The notes: generated by a model not told the origin, from the sequence alone. DNA of 64,000 nt from Litoditis marina (GCA_964036275.1 OZ038438.1:15111720-15175719), one strand, 5' to 3'; positions 13,093 through 32,700 are shown, numbered from the stretch's first letter. Made by a program: numbers and translations.

Positions 13093-14094
13093 TTATTTCA
13101 ATGTTTTTGAAAATTCTCGCATGCTGAATTTTTCAATTGCACCGCAGTTGTTTGATAAAATGGAGAGAATTTTTTCAGCTAAATGCTTTCTGACAACCAT
13201 TAAACACAAAGACGGTTCGTGCCAAACATTATTAGCAAAACAACCATTTACGCTCGGTTCGAGTGTCACATTCGGCGCAAGGTTATGCGGGCTGTTGCGG
13301 GGGGAACAAATCGACAATACACGTTTTGAAGTTTAAATATAACATCAAAATAACAGATTAAAAAACTCATCGATATCATTTTTCCCAAAAGACGAAGAAA
13401 AGAGGGCATGACAAGGTTTGAATTGAAAATTGAAATGAACCAGGTTGAAGGAGAGCTCCAGTTACATATTTGCGCATAGCGAGTCGAGTGTTTTACAAAG
13501 AGGGGATCAACACATTGTCTCATGTTATCAGTGTGGTTGATTGAGTAACTGTTCTTTCAAATATACAAATTTTGGATGGGTGGATGAAAAATACATTGAA
13601 AACTCATGCTGCAAAATTGTGAATAATAAGTTACCCAGCCGAACGATTACATGACTGTCTGCTGTATAACTATATTTGGGTAAGATATCGATGTGCTACG
13701 TTCCTGAACAATAAGTAAGCAGGTTTCTTATTGCTAAGCTACATGTTATCTGTTTGGCGGTATGGGCAATAAAAACGAGTACTGATAAATACTGATACAT
13801 ATTCTGTACAAACGATTTATCAATTGTAAGTTTCAATCGATCAAACGTCATATCAGGTACATATGATCTTGAAAATATGATACAAAGAACTTATATCCGA
13901 AATCAGCATACAATTAATCTAATGAAAGAATGTAATAGGATGTACCTGTTCTTGGTTTCGTTTTCGGGAGCAACAGGCACCCATGCTGCTGGAGCGAAGA
14001 CTGGTTGCGCGTCGGCCCATGCATTACTCACGACATATAGACCGCACAGTGATAAGACATAATTCAACAACTTCGCTTCTTGCGCCCACACCAC
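13093..14094 (-). CDS. Possible small secreted protein, two exons (speculative)
   Basis: A minus-strand exon 13946-14094 starts with ATG, encodes a hydrophobic N-terminus (LLNYVLSLCGLYVV) ending in an ANAWADA-like signal cleavage region, and stops at a good donor AACAG|GTACAT. An acceptor GGTTGTCAG allows an in-phase second exon 13093-13189 ending in a stop, giving about 81 residues. No family is recognised and the second exon has no independent support. It could instead be a 5' part of another transcript, or non-coding sequence between the EF-hand and ETS genes. Confidence 0.25.
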
Positions 14095-14491
14095 CGATCA
14101 ACGCTGATATCAGGAAAACAAGCATGAGCACTACATGGGAAGTGAACCAATGTTTTTTCTAGTTCGATCTGGAGACATGCCATAATTTAATAGTTTCGAC
14201 CCGAAAGTGACAGGATCAAACGACAAACATAGCGCGATAGGGTACTTTGCTTTAAAAGAGCAAACCCTATACTCATGCTCCACCGGGTACGTTCTGGTTC
14301 ATAACAAACTAAACCGACGAATTTGAAGGATTTATGTAACGCATTCACAATTAGCATATTAACCTCTCTCAAACATTACTTAGAACAAATAATACAGTTT
14401 ACCCTTGAATCGCGGAATGGTGTGAAGATGACACCCTGAGATCGAAAAAGTGTGCGCCGCACAACTAATAGGTCCCCCGTTGTACTCGATT

Positions 14492-20476
<5,985 letters not shown>

Positions 20477-21795
20477 CTAACCTTTGAGTGTTAATTTTTT
20501 TTCCAACTGATTGTGGGTCTCTGAATGTTTTGGAAGAGAAGAAAACCTTGACCACGCTGTGAATTGATAACTGAGTTTACATGAACCGAGACGGAACATG
20601 GACAGATGATCGACTGGGCAGTTGATAACTGTCTCCTTTGCTTCCCGGCAGTTAAATTAGCAGACAGCGTGTCACAATGAGGTCACCTTTGAGCTGAAAT
20701 GTCTGATCTCCACAAATTACAAAAGATCATGATTATGATCTCATATAGCAGCTTTTGGGAGCAAACTAATTGGGCCAAATAAGTAACCGCTTTTCATTTG
20801 AATATCACATTGACAATTCATGAGGCGCACGTCAAAAAAATGAGAATTCATGTAAGGTAGGCATAATATAATACTTGTGCTATTTTCGAATTGGGAGGTT
20901 CGAACAACGCTTTTCGTTCTCTCAGATGAGAATCAACAGTTAGCATGAAACTTAAGCGCTCAGAAAAATAACCCAAAATATGTCATCCGACCAGTACTAT
21001 TGAGTAATCTGTTCGGATCAAGCTTCCCCCAGATTCCAATTCTCTATTTCAGATACTTGTTGAATTTTTCATCAATTACACAATATGCAAGCATTAAGAC
21101 TGTGTCTCATTTTTTCTGTTGAAAGTAAAATTCCAGCGCATCCGAACTCTTTTTTGTTCCTCTTTTCCACGATGTCTTTGATTCAGAAGCAACTTCTAGG
21201 TCTATCCGAGAACACTTTATCACCTGTGATCCGGATGAAAAGTGTTATTTAGCCATAACAAAAACAAAAGATTGATGCATTTATTAGAGTATCTGACCAC
21301 GGAAAGTTGCTGATTTACAGAAACCAAAATGAAAGAAATGAAGCACCAAATAGACATGTTCAACATAATTCAATAACTGTACATCATATGACAACGGCGA
21401 ACCGAGATGAGCTGAGAGCTCCAAAAATAAAAACAAATATATAACCAGCAAAAGTACACATCATCACCGAAAGTTCTGTGTGGGACCATAACTGACAGAA
21501 TATGTACATGTAATGATGTCATGGGATCATAGAACTACCGTGTTCCTTCTGTATAGTTTTGGTGTGGGTGGGTTTTTCTCACACAGAGTGCGGGAACTTT
21601 CTTCTGACTACGTGTTGGCATCTGTAAGATTGGAACAGTACATGAACATAATTATTTAACATCGTATATGTTCACGAATCGAAAATGTGAATTCCTAATG
21701 TTAGGGATAACTTGGCCTACATCTCGATATCGATGATAGCCTCTGAATTGAAATAGTTACTGTAGAGACTGTTATTGACCGCACGTCGATTAGTT

Positions 21796-22027
21796 TCACG
21801 GCTTTCGAACATCCTCTTGAAAGACCGCAGCCACGTGTACAACATTATTTGCGGCGGTTTTATCACGTAATTCAGCTTCCGTTGTCTTTCCAACAGGTGC
21901 GTGGCCTGGCGTACGATTAGCGTATAAGCTAGCGAGGGTGAGTTGAACTTCCTTCACATTTTTCTGTAACAGTTGAGAAAGAATACGCTATTTACCTTAC
22001 CTGTACAGGTTCGGGTCCAGATTTAAG
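21796..22027 (-). CDS. 3'-terminal exons of an unrecognised gene
   Basis: The minus strand has a clear exon 21796-21963 (56 codons including the stop) with the acceptor GTTACAG. It reads KNVKEVQLTLASLYANRTPG near its start and ends VFQEDVRKP. A short exon 22001-22027 with the donor CAG|GTAAGG reads LKSGPEPVQ and joins in phase. Codon texture and splice signals look genuine, but I do not recognise the family. The 5' part must lie between 22028 and the SEC14-GOLD gene ending at 23945; I could not chain a convincing exon there. Partial and hypothetical. Confidence 0.45.
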
Positions 22028-23882
22028 CTGTTCAAACTACGTCAATCCATTGAGCATTGTTGTGCGGATTTTTTGAGACCGAACATCCTGAATATGTTAT
22101 AGTGGTATAGTGAGTGGATGTTATTATTCATGTAAAAGTGCAATGAAACTTCCAATTTAGTAAGAATATATACCAAAATAAAGAAAATAGTGACAAAGAA
22201 ATAGGAAAAATACTCTTTTTCCACATGCTAACTTCATCTTTTTGTACCATCCACTTCAACAACAGTCAGTCGAGAGTTTTAGTTTGAGTTCGAGCCTTGC
22301 TGTTTTATTCTAACAAACTTCTTTCGTTAATTTACAAAACAATCTATTAATGTAGGGTCTAGGTGGAGGTGAAAGCCAGCGAAAACAGCTGTCAAATGAC
22401 ATCCGGTTATAGGAAAAATTGAAATAAAATCCAATCGACGTCATTAAAAGTAGATTCCAAAGGTTATTCCCGTATTTGGCTCAAATGAAGACAACCTTCC
22501 ACCAACCTGTCACTCCTGTCAGCTATACTCTTGTAGAATCCGGAAAACACGTCTGCTTTGGGCTCAATATAATATAAATGTCACAATTACATCTGAAATT
22601 GAATATTTCTTGATAGTCTTATGTAAATCAACAACAATACATACTGTTAGTTTAGCACAATATTCACGGAAACCATTAGAAAATCACAAGAATTAAGAAG
22701 GTACAATTTTACTTTTCACGTATTTATTGCTCTCGTTTTACAAGCTCTGATAGTTGTAGATAACTGATAGTTTAAATTCCCGAATACTGCTCTTATTATT
22801 TCAACAAAAGTTGAGAAAACACAGCGAGAGAATAACGGTATTGTAGACTGAAGAAAACAGTAATTGAGGCTACCAATAAACTACTGTGTCGCCAATGAGA
22901 GCCTCATCGATTGGACGCATCATTCTACAGTATACGTCCCGCCCACTCATGTATATCATGATTTCAAAGCATTAATATAAGCAAATCAGGGAAAACCACG
23001 CAACAAAAACATCACAAATATCTTCCCAACAGATAGTACGAACGTAATAATTTGAAGTTTTATCAGTTTCGAAGGCAAATACGATGTTTATTTTACCTTA
23101 GGGTTTTAAGATTTGTTCAAAGAAAAATGACAGGAAAATGATTAAAATTGTTGGATAAAGAACTGGGAAGTGGAAATGAGTTTCATGATACGTCAAAAAC
23201 TTCCATGGCGCTATCTTTATACGTGCCGCTGACGAAAGTTTAAGGTGTTCCAAAAAACTAGTGTTGTTGTTTTTTTTTTTTAAATTAATGTTTAATTGCA
23301 GATCATTAGTTGCATAATAAACAAAAGATGCACATTTGTATTGAGTTTGTTCTATATCAAACAATATGTTGATAAGAGGAATTTAAGGGGTGTGCGTCGG
23401 CTCGCGCTGCGGCACAGTTGATGCCACTATCAAGGTGTACCCAGCTATATTTTTTGTTCTAAATGAGTGTTACTCATATCCGTGGTTCCACAAGTAGACA
23501 CTACATCAACGTCTACCGTGAAAACACTCTTGTGAGAAAACAAACGAGAAAACAAACGAGTAACATTGTATTATTAACTTTCCAGCTTCCAGATATATCC
23601 TATATTTTTCTGAATATTAATATTTACCTCGCTGGACACAGACACAGAGAGTTTGAAGTATGGTAGACAATTTTCCAAGCGTAGAACGTTTTCAACAAGA
23701 GTAATCATTACTGTACGTATCGGAACGCTTCAGAGAGTGCTAGAGCGGGATATAATCAACAAATGGTTGCGGTGCTCTGAAGGGAAATGAACTGTTTCTG
23801 TTGTGTTGTACATTCAAACCATGTGTTTCACATTCAAACCCAAAGTGTTTACTTCACCAAGTTGAAAATTGGAGGGTACCCA
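22028..23882. other. Region with unresolved exons of the minus-strand gene
   Basis: AT-rich sequence between the unrecognised 3' exons and the SEC14-GOLD gene. A minus-strand open stretch near 22447-22570 looks codon-like but could not be linked in phase, so no exon is called. Ends at TTTATT (23883-23888), the likely minus-strand poly(A) signal of the SEC14-GOLD gene. Confidence 0.4.
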
Positions 23883-23944
23883 TTTATTATCACAGATGTA
23901 CAGATAATCTTATCCATCGGTAACAGTGAAAAAACTACCATGTT

Positions 23945-26900
23945 CTAAATGAATGATGTGGCAATTCGAACTTTGACAGAGAACACTTTTCCGGTGTTGA
24001 CAATTTTCAATCGAATTTGTTCACTTGGATTGACAAGAATGGTTTCTTCTTCGGACAATTTCGGGGTTAGCATGCGGAATCGAGGAGTGACATCATGGTC
24101 GCCTGTGAAAATTCAATAATTACTAATAATTATAGTTTTTTGTTTTTATTATTGAGAAAATCTGAAAATCGAACGTATCGCTGTGGTGATTTTTGGTGTT
24201 GGAAAAAGGCCGCCACGTATTCTCTTCATGAGACGTGTACTTTTTTTTATGAGAACATTTCTCCATACCTTGTTCGAACCATATTTGTACTTCTCCGTTG
24301 AGTTTGTATTCGTAGATCATTCGTTCCTTCCCATTTGGATCAAAATCGAATGTTACAGTTTCGCCGGCTTTCACAGAGTAGTCTTTGAACTGAGGCACAA
24401 CGTTGTGTTTCAACCATATACTGCCCTCCACCTGGAACTTATTCTAATAGAAACTAGTATACGCATGAATACGGTAGAAAGTGTGTACACTGTTCAAATT
24501 CAGGCACCGTAGTAATTAGGGTTCAAGAGGTCACATTTTATCCGAACTATCTATACGACACCTGAAACAGGTTCTGGATACTTCCCCTATTCATAGGAAG
24601 GCTTCAATTGTGGTCAGTTGGTGAAAAAGTTCGCAACCAGGCCTTTTCATTTGCGGGGCTTTGCTAGAGTACAAGATAATTATCGATGAAGCAAGGTGCT
24701 CACCACAAAGTCGTCGTCGGTTATCTTTGCTGCCTCTGAACAACCATTCGGCATGTCGCCGTCGTCAATGCTTCGATGTCCGCCGAACTCGGAAGGAATC
24801 GCATCCAGACTGTAGCAAATATTAGTGTAAAAAAACAAGTGTTATGAAAGAAAAGACTAGTTTGGGAGATTACATGTACAACAAATAGGTCTAATAACCG
24901 TAAATTTTGAGGGGATGTTCTTTGAGGAATAACAGGATTTCCATATTCTGCCATACATTTGAAATAGTTTCGAATGATAACAAACCTTTTTTGATTTGAA
25001 ATTATGTTAAGCATTCATACTGCTGCTGGTTCACAATTATGGAATTTGTGGCTACAAACTACTGGTCGTCAAGCGATAAGATTAGCTGATCAAAGACTGC
25101 ATTTGTCAAAAGTCCTTGGTTCTCGAGTGAACACGATTTGATAGAACTAGCCCAGAATTCTGCAAAGCAAAATACACGCAACAGTACCTTGCGCAGTTGT
25201 TTACCTGATCTCTGCAGGTGGAATTTAGAAAACTTTACTCATTTTATGAAAATTTCAGTCTTTCCGACCTTCCTCACCTAAGAAAAGGAGTTAAATGATC
25301 TGGATACTTTGTAGTGATGTGAAAACGTTCATGAACCTTCTTCGGAAGTATGAATGATATGACCTGAAATGTTCCAGTTCAAATGTTAGTCCAAAATTGA
25401 AAAATGTTTTATGTTAATTTCAGCACAACTAGCACAACTACCCTCGTCATATGCGATTACAGTTTTCAGGCAAATAGTTGTAATCTTCAGTTTGATATGA
25501 ACAAAAGGTCTCCGGACTCAAGTTTTGCTCAGCTGACCCTATATCAACCAAACACACCTTCCATCCCATTGAAATGAGTGTTGGTGGGTTCACAATATAT
25601 ACATGTCGCAGAAGCTCTGAATAATAATCCAGCCATATATTCACTCGTGCCTGAAATGGAATACTATTTGGAACAATTTGTAAACTGGATATATTAACAA
25701 TGATAAAATATTCAGCATGGCTCACCTGCATCAGTGCGTTGATTGAACTTTTGATGTTCATGAACTGCGAAAACGCCAGGTTTTTCATGTCGAACATACA
25801 ACTACCTGAATCGAAAAAATGTCATAAACTTATATTATAAATTAAGTATGCATACTATTTTCAAACGAGATACAATATTGGATGAATGCATGAATAAGCT
25901 TTATTCCATGGTTATTATATTTCTTTAACGATTTTTTCCTCTCCGAACAATTCCACAACAAAAATTTCATGAGGTATAAGGGGTGTCAAATTTATAAATG
26001 TTTGTGTCTCGCCGGAATTGAACCTGCCAGCAAAAGCTTTGTAGCTAGGTAGTAACCACTGCGCTCCAAGAGAACATTATAGGCGAGCCTATGAATCAAA
26101 GACATGTGTCCAAACACAGCGTAAAATTGAAATATACAGTGCCCTCTCGCCTTTCTGTTAGTGACTACTATATTGTGTAATGTGTGATTACCATGTGAAG
26201 GTTTTCCAGTGGCGATCTCCCTTTCCAGTACAATATTTTGGAAGTATTCACAGTACACGAAAAAGGTTTTCAGATACTCTCCGACTCGAACCACTTTCAT
26301 GAACTAAACAGGGAAAGAATTAGAATATGATCACTATCCTTGTAGATAATTTAGTCTGATAACAAGAGGAGAAAAAAGTAGAGAGCAGAGAGAGAGAGAG
26401 AGTAGAACGGAAAAAAAGAGATAGCGCGATAGAGGGGAACTTACCTTCAGTGGATCTTCGATGGCCATTTCCACAAAAACGATTCCATTATCAACAGAGT
26501 TTATCCAGTCTTCTGAGAGTTTGGATTGTCTGATGTATCTTCCACAGCTGAGTCCAGACTGAATAATGATAATGATCAAATCCGATACACTTCTGTCAAT
26601 TTTGATGGTTTTAAAAAGATTAGGTAAAAAAACCTTCAGATAAAGCTCCTTGACTACAGCTGGGTCCTCCAATCCCAGACAATTACGTATCCTACAGTAC
26701 TCTCGATATTTCGCGGCACTCCTCTTCACATCCTAAACAGTTTCAATAATGAAAATGATGCAAGACGATAGAATGGATGAACTGTCTTCTTCACCATTGT
26801 GCGCGACACCTAAACACGTTGGCAACGCGTTAGTAGAGTTTTTAAGTATGTTTTCATTTGGTAAACTTCACGTAGGTCTGAGTGTTTTCGCATCTACTCT

Positions 26901-27362
26901 CCGTAACATTCATGAAAAAATTCTTACAGTGTAGAGTTAAATTTTCTAATAACCTTTTTCATGAAAACATTAGTTGTAGTCTTAAATCTCTTCTAACACG
27001 ATTACGCAAATCACAGCTTTTCAAAACTGCCAGTTTCAAAAATTGTTGTTCGTGCCACGTAAAACGTGTGAACTACGTTTCAATGGAATTTTCTATGAAG
27101 GAATAGTGTGACCTTTGTTCCTTCTATGTCAATAGAAGTTCCTCATCAAGCTTTTCCATCAACTTAGTTCGCAATCAGACTAATTGTTCACCCGCTTCGG
27201 CTATTTGGAGTGATTGCGGCAGAACCAAACTACATAAATAAAAGAAGAGACAACGGAAGAAAATACCCCATCGTATCCAACGATCCATCTATTAAGATGA
27301 CATTCTGTGTTATGACGGTGGTCCAAATCATCTTTCAACTCCGCTCGCAATTGATCCGCCAT
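23945..27362 (-). CDS. SEC14-like lipid-binding protein, CRAL-TRIO plus GOLD (368 aa)
   Basis: Ten phased minus-strand exons in gene order: 27267-27362, 26634-26732, 26445-26558, 26192-26303, 25726-25805, 25558-25650, 25278-25363, 24704-24809, 24269-24431 and 23945-24102. The first exons encode the helical N-terminus ([20 protein letters not shown]). The CRAL-TRIO pocket runs to about residue 240 ([28 protein letters not shown]-type LPKKVHERF). A linker contains [17 protein letters not shown] beta-sandwich fills about 263-368 ([43 protein letters not shown]). Proteins of this architecture bind hydrophobic ligands or phosphoinositides and act at Golgi/endosomal membranes; the C. elegans set includes cgr-1 and the ctg genes, and I cannot say which is the ortholog. 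The ATG directly follows TTTGCAG, suggesting trans-splicing. A SINE-like copy lies in intron 4. Confidence 0.88.
25984..26168 (-). repeat. tRNA-derived SINE-like element, copy 2
   Basis: Minus-strand relative of 8051-8238, inside intron 4 of the SEC14-GOLD gene. On the minus strand it shows GGAGCGCAGTGGTTAC and GCAGGTTCAATTCCGGCGAG, good A- and B-box-like blocks, preceded by AACAGAAAGGCGAGAGGGCA. Confidence 0.65.
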
Positions 27363-28920
27363 CTGCAAACCTAGGAAAAGTAGGATTCCGATAATACTCG
27401 AGAAGAAGATAAAAGAAAGAAGAACTGGAAAATAAACGTCTTGTGTGATTTCCAGAGTAGTTCGTTAAACATTTATAAAAAACATATGATCACGTATGGC
27501 AGGCAGCTCTAACCATTCCGTATAATTAAACACAGATAAAGGTCGGCGGTATTGATATAAACATAAAGTGACAAACCAACTATGATAACAGCACTTACAA
27601 GAGCAAGGAAGAGAAAACTTCAATTGAAGTACTGCAAACACCGAAAAAAAATTGGTAACAACATGCTCAACATTGTCATCGGACAGAAATTTTAGTTCTT
27701 GGGAAAAAGTGGAGTCTTTACCCTTAGACATTGAGGAAAGAAAATTATCACAACTAGAATCACTTGTTTGTCCACATAAGTGGTCAAAACAAATAGGGAT
27801 TGCTCTAGAACAGCAAGGGAGTACGATAATTTTATCTTGTGAACCTATACCTACGTAGTCTCTAGACAATTTCCGGTGGCAAGAACTGATGGCTTTGTAG
27901 ATCAGACTATCAATCGAATCTTATTGTTCACATACTAATTGTACAACAATGGTGAGTCAAGTTGAACGTGTTCTGTGAGTCAGAGATGAGTAATCTGCAT
28001 TAGTGAAGTGGAGCGTCATTTCGGGTAATTGTTGTACTTCAATACTATGTCAGTCATTTGTACAAGGAGACGGGTCGAAGTATAGTGTCACACTATTGTC
28101 TTACTTACATGTACTATTTCTTTAATACCGTTTAGGATTATTGGAAATTCGTGGTTATGTTACCGAATCCGCTCATATTAGAAAAATGTGTCAATGACAA
28201 CTTTTTATTATAGAGATAAAATTGTTATCGCGACTAGTGGGCTAAATTGTGCATGCACATTTTTGATGATAATTTCGGACGCATTTCAGAAATTAAAATG
28301 GTGCTTATACGAACATGCTACTTGAATCAGAAGCGAAAACGCACCTCGATTGAAAACTAAGCATTCCGTTCAACTAAAAATCACAAAAACATCAAAACTA
28401 TGAGACTGTACTTGATGCGTATTTATTTCACACGCCCGGAGTAAAGAATTGACGAGAATGAAGTTTGACTGCATATAAAGATGAATAAATTGCGAGAGGG
28501 AAGCATGTATTGTGTTCAAACTACAAAATTTGTAGGAGTTCAGTGGAAGAGTTCATTCGAAGGCAAGATTCCGTCAACATTCTAAACAAACTCAGCGATC
28601 TGTAGATATTGTAGTTCGATGAGAATAAATGCAACTGTTAGCATTCCTGTAAATCTTCCATAGTTACCAAATTAAAAGCCAGCAACTGCCTTGGATGTTG
28701 TCTAAAAATGGTGACAAGGCGGTTTCGGGGGGAGATAGATGAATGGATCTGGATCCCCACTAGGTGTGGGAAGAACCGGAAACATCGAAACATGTCAATA
28801 GGACGGACGAGTGGCAGAGTAAATCATTTCATATGAAATAGATTACGTGATGGATTTTGATGAGTTCAACAATCAAATATGATGCATGTCAAGTTGCTGG
28901 TTTGCATCCCTCCCTGCCCT

Positions 28921-28980
<60 letters not shown>
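28921..28980. repeat. CT-rich microsatellite
   Basis: About 60 bp of nearly pure CT with few interruptions. Open frames across it are low-complexity artefacts. Confidence 0.95.
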
Positions 28981-28982
<2 letters not shown>

Positions 28983-29023
28983 TCTGTCGTTGTCTCTTCA
29001 TTTCTTTCTTTCATCCTTTATAT

Positions 29024-29024
<1 letters not shown>

Positions 29025-29055
<31 letters not shown>
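29025..29055. repeat. (TA)n microsatellite
   Basis: About 15 TA units shortly downstream of the CT tract. Confidence 0.95.
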
Positions 29056-29059
<4 letters not shown>

Positions 29060-29323
29060 CTCTTTGTTTCTCTCTTCCTCGTTGAACGAGATTTCCATAT
29101 TCTTTCCAATTTTCTGGTCTTGAAAGAGCTAACATATGAGGCAGCATTACTTTTCATCGGAAAACTATGATTTCTCCGCTGCCGTAATACTTACTCTGTA
29201 ACGTTGTTCAATTCTTAGTAGGTTAACCTAGGCATAGTTCGTCGTATTATTTTTTATTAACATCCTTCAAGAAAACTTCTACAATCAACTGCTCTCATTT
29301 CTAATCAAAACTGTTGCCAGAAT

Positions 29324-29515
29324 AAGTCATTCAAAATCAAAAGTCATTAAAGTAAAAGTCATTAGAAAGTTAAAGTCATTAAGTACAGAAACTGTTGAAA
29401 ATCAGAAAAACAGTTTTGGAAAATTTTCGTATTTTCAAATCCTGACTAAAAGTGAATTAATGACTTTTACTTTTCAATGAATTTTACTTTAATGACTTTT
29501 AATTTTGAATGACTT
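29324..29515. mobile_element. AAGTCATT foldback element
   Basis: Arms of 34 nt at 29324-29357 and 29482-29515 are inverted complements with one mismatch. Both arms are built from AAGTCATT-like units, and extra copies of that unit occur between them. The ~192-bp unit has no coding capacity and sits about 190 bp upstream of the PANK4-like start codon. MITE-like. Confidence 0.6.
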
Positions 29516-29700
29516 TTTCCAGGTACCTTGCTTGATAGTGTGATCTAACATTACATGCGATTGCGTTCTTACCGGTATTCGGCGCACGCGACCGCAACGC
29601 GTCCCCTGAAAGTGTGATTGGAGCAAGCTTTCGTGTAAGCGAAAAAAGACAGGATTTCTATCACAATTTATTTTTATTTGAATTCTGTGTATTATTTTCT

Positions 29701-32700
29701 ATGACCGATTCAAAGCAGTTGGCTGAATCATTGGCCTCTGTATTGAAGAATGTGGACTGCATACGACGGATAGCTTTTGATATAGGTCAGTTTTTTTTAG
29801 TTCGCGCTCATAATTTCGATTAATTTCTCGTTTTTCCTGTTTTTTTTTGTGTGAAAACTTAAATCTATGGTGGGTTATTTCGACAACTCGCAAATTGTAT
29901 TATGTGTAAAATTACTATCACTACACGGAACGATTCATTTGAATAGTGTTTCTGGCAGTTCGGAATATAGACGTGAGGACGTCAAATCAAAAGCACAAAC
30001 CATTTTTATAGGATTACCTCCCGTCTTGTTTAGTTACCATATTTGGTATTCGAGAAATATTCGAAAACTTCTAGGGCAGACTGTGGTGAAAATAGCGTAC
30101 ACTTCCGCCAAGCCCAAGAGAACGACAAATGATCAGAAGCAAGTAAGTTTGTTTGTTCTCGTTTCACACAGTTACCTAAAGTCTGTATTGCCCATTCGGA
30201 CATGTTCCGCTTTGTCAAACATGTCGTAGAATCGCGTAGTGTTCAAACGATGAACGCTTCTCATTGATGGATTGTCAGGTCAGGGCATCACACATGTTAT
30301 CGTTACAGATACGTTACAGTTACATCTTGCTCTAAGACAGATATGTGTTTGTTCTGATTAAAAGTTTTTTTCAGTTGATAAATAATAAGAAATGTGTGTT
30401 GCGACTGCACTGTGTACAAGTCCGGTTAGATGATTTTGAGGCTGTTCTGGACTACATTGCCGAGGTGAACTTTTTCAAAATATTTTCTTCACGAGCATAC
30501 GTGAGGCGACTTTGTACTTCTCGGAAATTGATTGGCAATCAGGCGTTTATTTGAGCAAAGAAACTACAGAACAGAAGGAAGATTAAGTTTTCACCAATAA
30601 AGTGCAACTGTTGATGAAATTCGGGTTTCAAAATCACGATTTGAAATCAATTCGGGTGATTTAATGAAGTATGCAACAATGCAACAAAGTCGTCCTTCGT
30701 TCGTTCTGCTCTAAGATATCTTCAAGTATTTCATGTTAGTTTTACATTGTTTTTTATTTCTAAATCACAATATTTAGTTTCAGAATGGTCATATTGTGGC
30801 GAAAAAGGCCACTTTCGCCAGCACATCCACGACAGCTCAGATCCAGGTCATCATTTCGCAGAAACTTGGTCTTGAGTAAGTTTATTAACGTTCCCATGTA
30901 AACTTACTTGGTATACTCTCACTGCAATAGAAGTAAAGTTCATAGAACTTAGATCTGGGACGTTTTCTGTCTTCATCCGTAATAATGTAATCCGGCTGAA
31001 GAACATTACCGCTGCCATTCCGTATGAATGTGTTTTCTTAACATTACTTAATTTCAGATTATATGGCATCAATCAGATGGATTGTCTTGTTAGTGGAACT
31101 AATTTCTTAATCAGAAATATTGAAGCTGAATCGTTTACTTATCATCATCACAACGATTCCTGCAAGTGAGTTTTATTTCGATTCATTACTGCACTCAAGT
31201 GCTCGACGACTTAGCACAAGTCCTCACTCATGTATTCATTGAAACTTCTTAAAATTGTCTAACCGAAGCTCGTTATTAGGGAAATCATGATAGTTAACCT
31301 AAAACCTAAAAGTTTCAGTGGAAACACTGGTTATCTTTTCAATTTGAATAATAGCCAGGAGCTCACTGGTGTGTTATTTGAAATCTGATTAGCCTTCTCG
31401 TTGAGGCTGGGGGAATAGTGAAGTGTACCAATTTACTTTTTTATGGTTGTGTTAGCAATGTTCGAACTACCAAACATGATTGTTTCAAGATATGGTGCAG
31501 GTTTCCATGTTGCAAAGTATTGCAATCTATACCTACTTCGAAATAGAAATAGTGAAAAGAATGTTCTGTAAAAGGCACGATTACCATTTTGAAAAAGTAG
31601 TTTATTATTGGTTCGTTGACAGGTATTCTTTCGAGACGTTTCGTCCGTCATCAATTTGTCCTTATCTCTTGGTCAACGTCGGAACAGGAGTATCAGTCTT
31701 CAGGGTACGCCGTTATTTAACTATTACAACAGTTCCATCGAATGTCTGATGTCTCTTTTCACTAAAATCGTTTTATCAAAAGTTTCACCCTAAATCCCCC
31801 ATTACCTTAACATATTATAGGTAGAATTTTCAGGTAGATAATGATGAGAAGTATGAAAGAGTTGGCGGTTCTTCGCTGGGTGGTGGATCGTTTTTTGGTT
31901 TAGCGCAACTGCTCACCGACATGGGTTAGTCGCATTTTGTTCATTATTCGTCCCGTTTGGGCTTTTACATGCAAGCTTTTTGCGGCCAACGACCAAACTT
32001 AATAGGAAGCGTTTCATTCAATGCTATTGAACTGAAGGAGAATACCCAAACATAGGAAAGGTATTACTATTCCCCAAAAAGTTCCTCTTTCTCCTGATAA
32101 AATGGGAAAACCTGCCTTTGCATAACCGAATTATCCTAATGTTTCCGCGAATATGAGTTTAAGGACGATTTAAGAAAGTTTTCGCCTGTGGTTGGTTTGT
32201 ACTAAGGTCAATCGAATACGAACTTTGGAAATATCAAGTTCCCGAAATGTTATAACTCTTTTTCACCATAGTGTGGAATATCATTATGTATTTTGTTTAG
32301 AGCTTAGCTTGGATGAGCTACTGAAAATGGCGGAGGATGGCGACCATAGACAAATCGACATTCTCGTATCCGATATTTACGGGCAAGGGTGAGTTTAACA
32401 TTGTATAAATGGGCTATTTTCGAACCAAGCACCGATGTAGACTGTTATATATAATAGTGATGATTTCTCAATCTAATATTCTCATTCATCTACGTTCTAG
32501 CCTAATTTTAGAGAAACGTTTGCGTGTATGCATTCGATAATATTTTTGGCAATAATCACACCAATTATATCTCACATTATCTCGATTGGAACATGGGTTT
32601 CGTTGAGTTTCTCCAAAACCCTTGAACTGTATTGGCTAAGACTCATCCTCATATATCTTGATGTTTCATCACAATCGTTTCAGTTATATTGGCTTGGATG

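Larger units (their letters stand above)
27363..29700. other. Intergenic region between divergent genes, with simple repeats
   Basis: No gene recognised. This is the shared upstream region of the minus-strand SEC14-GOLD gene and the plus-strand PANK4-like gene. It holds a CT tract, a TA tract and a foldback element listed separately. Confidence 0.5.

Noticed and set aside
22447..22570. Minus-strand codon-like stretch (PKADVFSGFYKS) considered as an exon of the gene ending at 21796
   Set aside because: No acceptor with a sensible start, and the phases do not join to 22001-22027.
28857..29170. Open frames rich in SLSL and YIYI across the microsatellites
   Set aside because: Pure products of CT and TA repeats.
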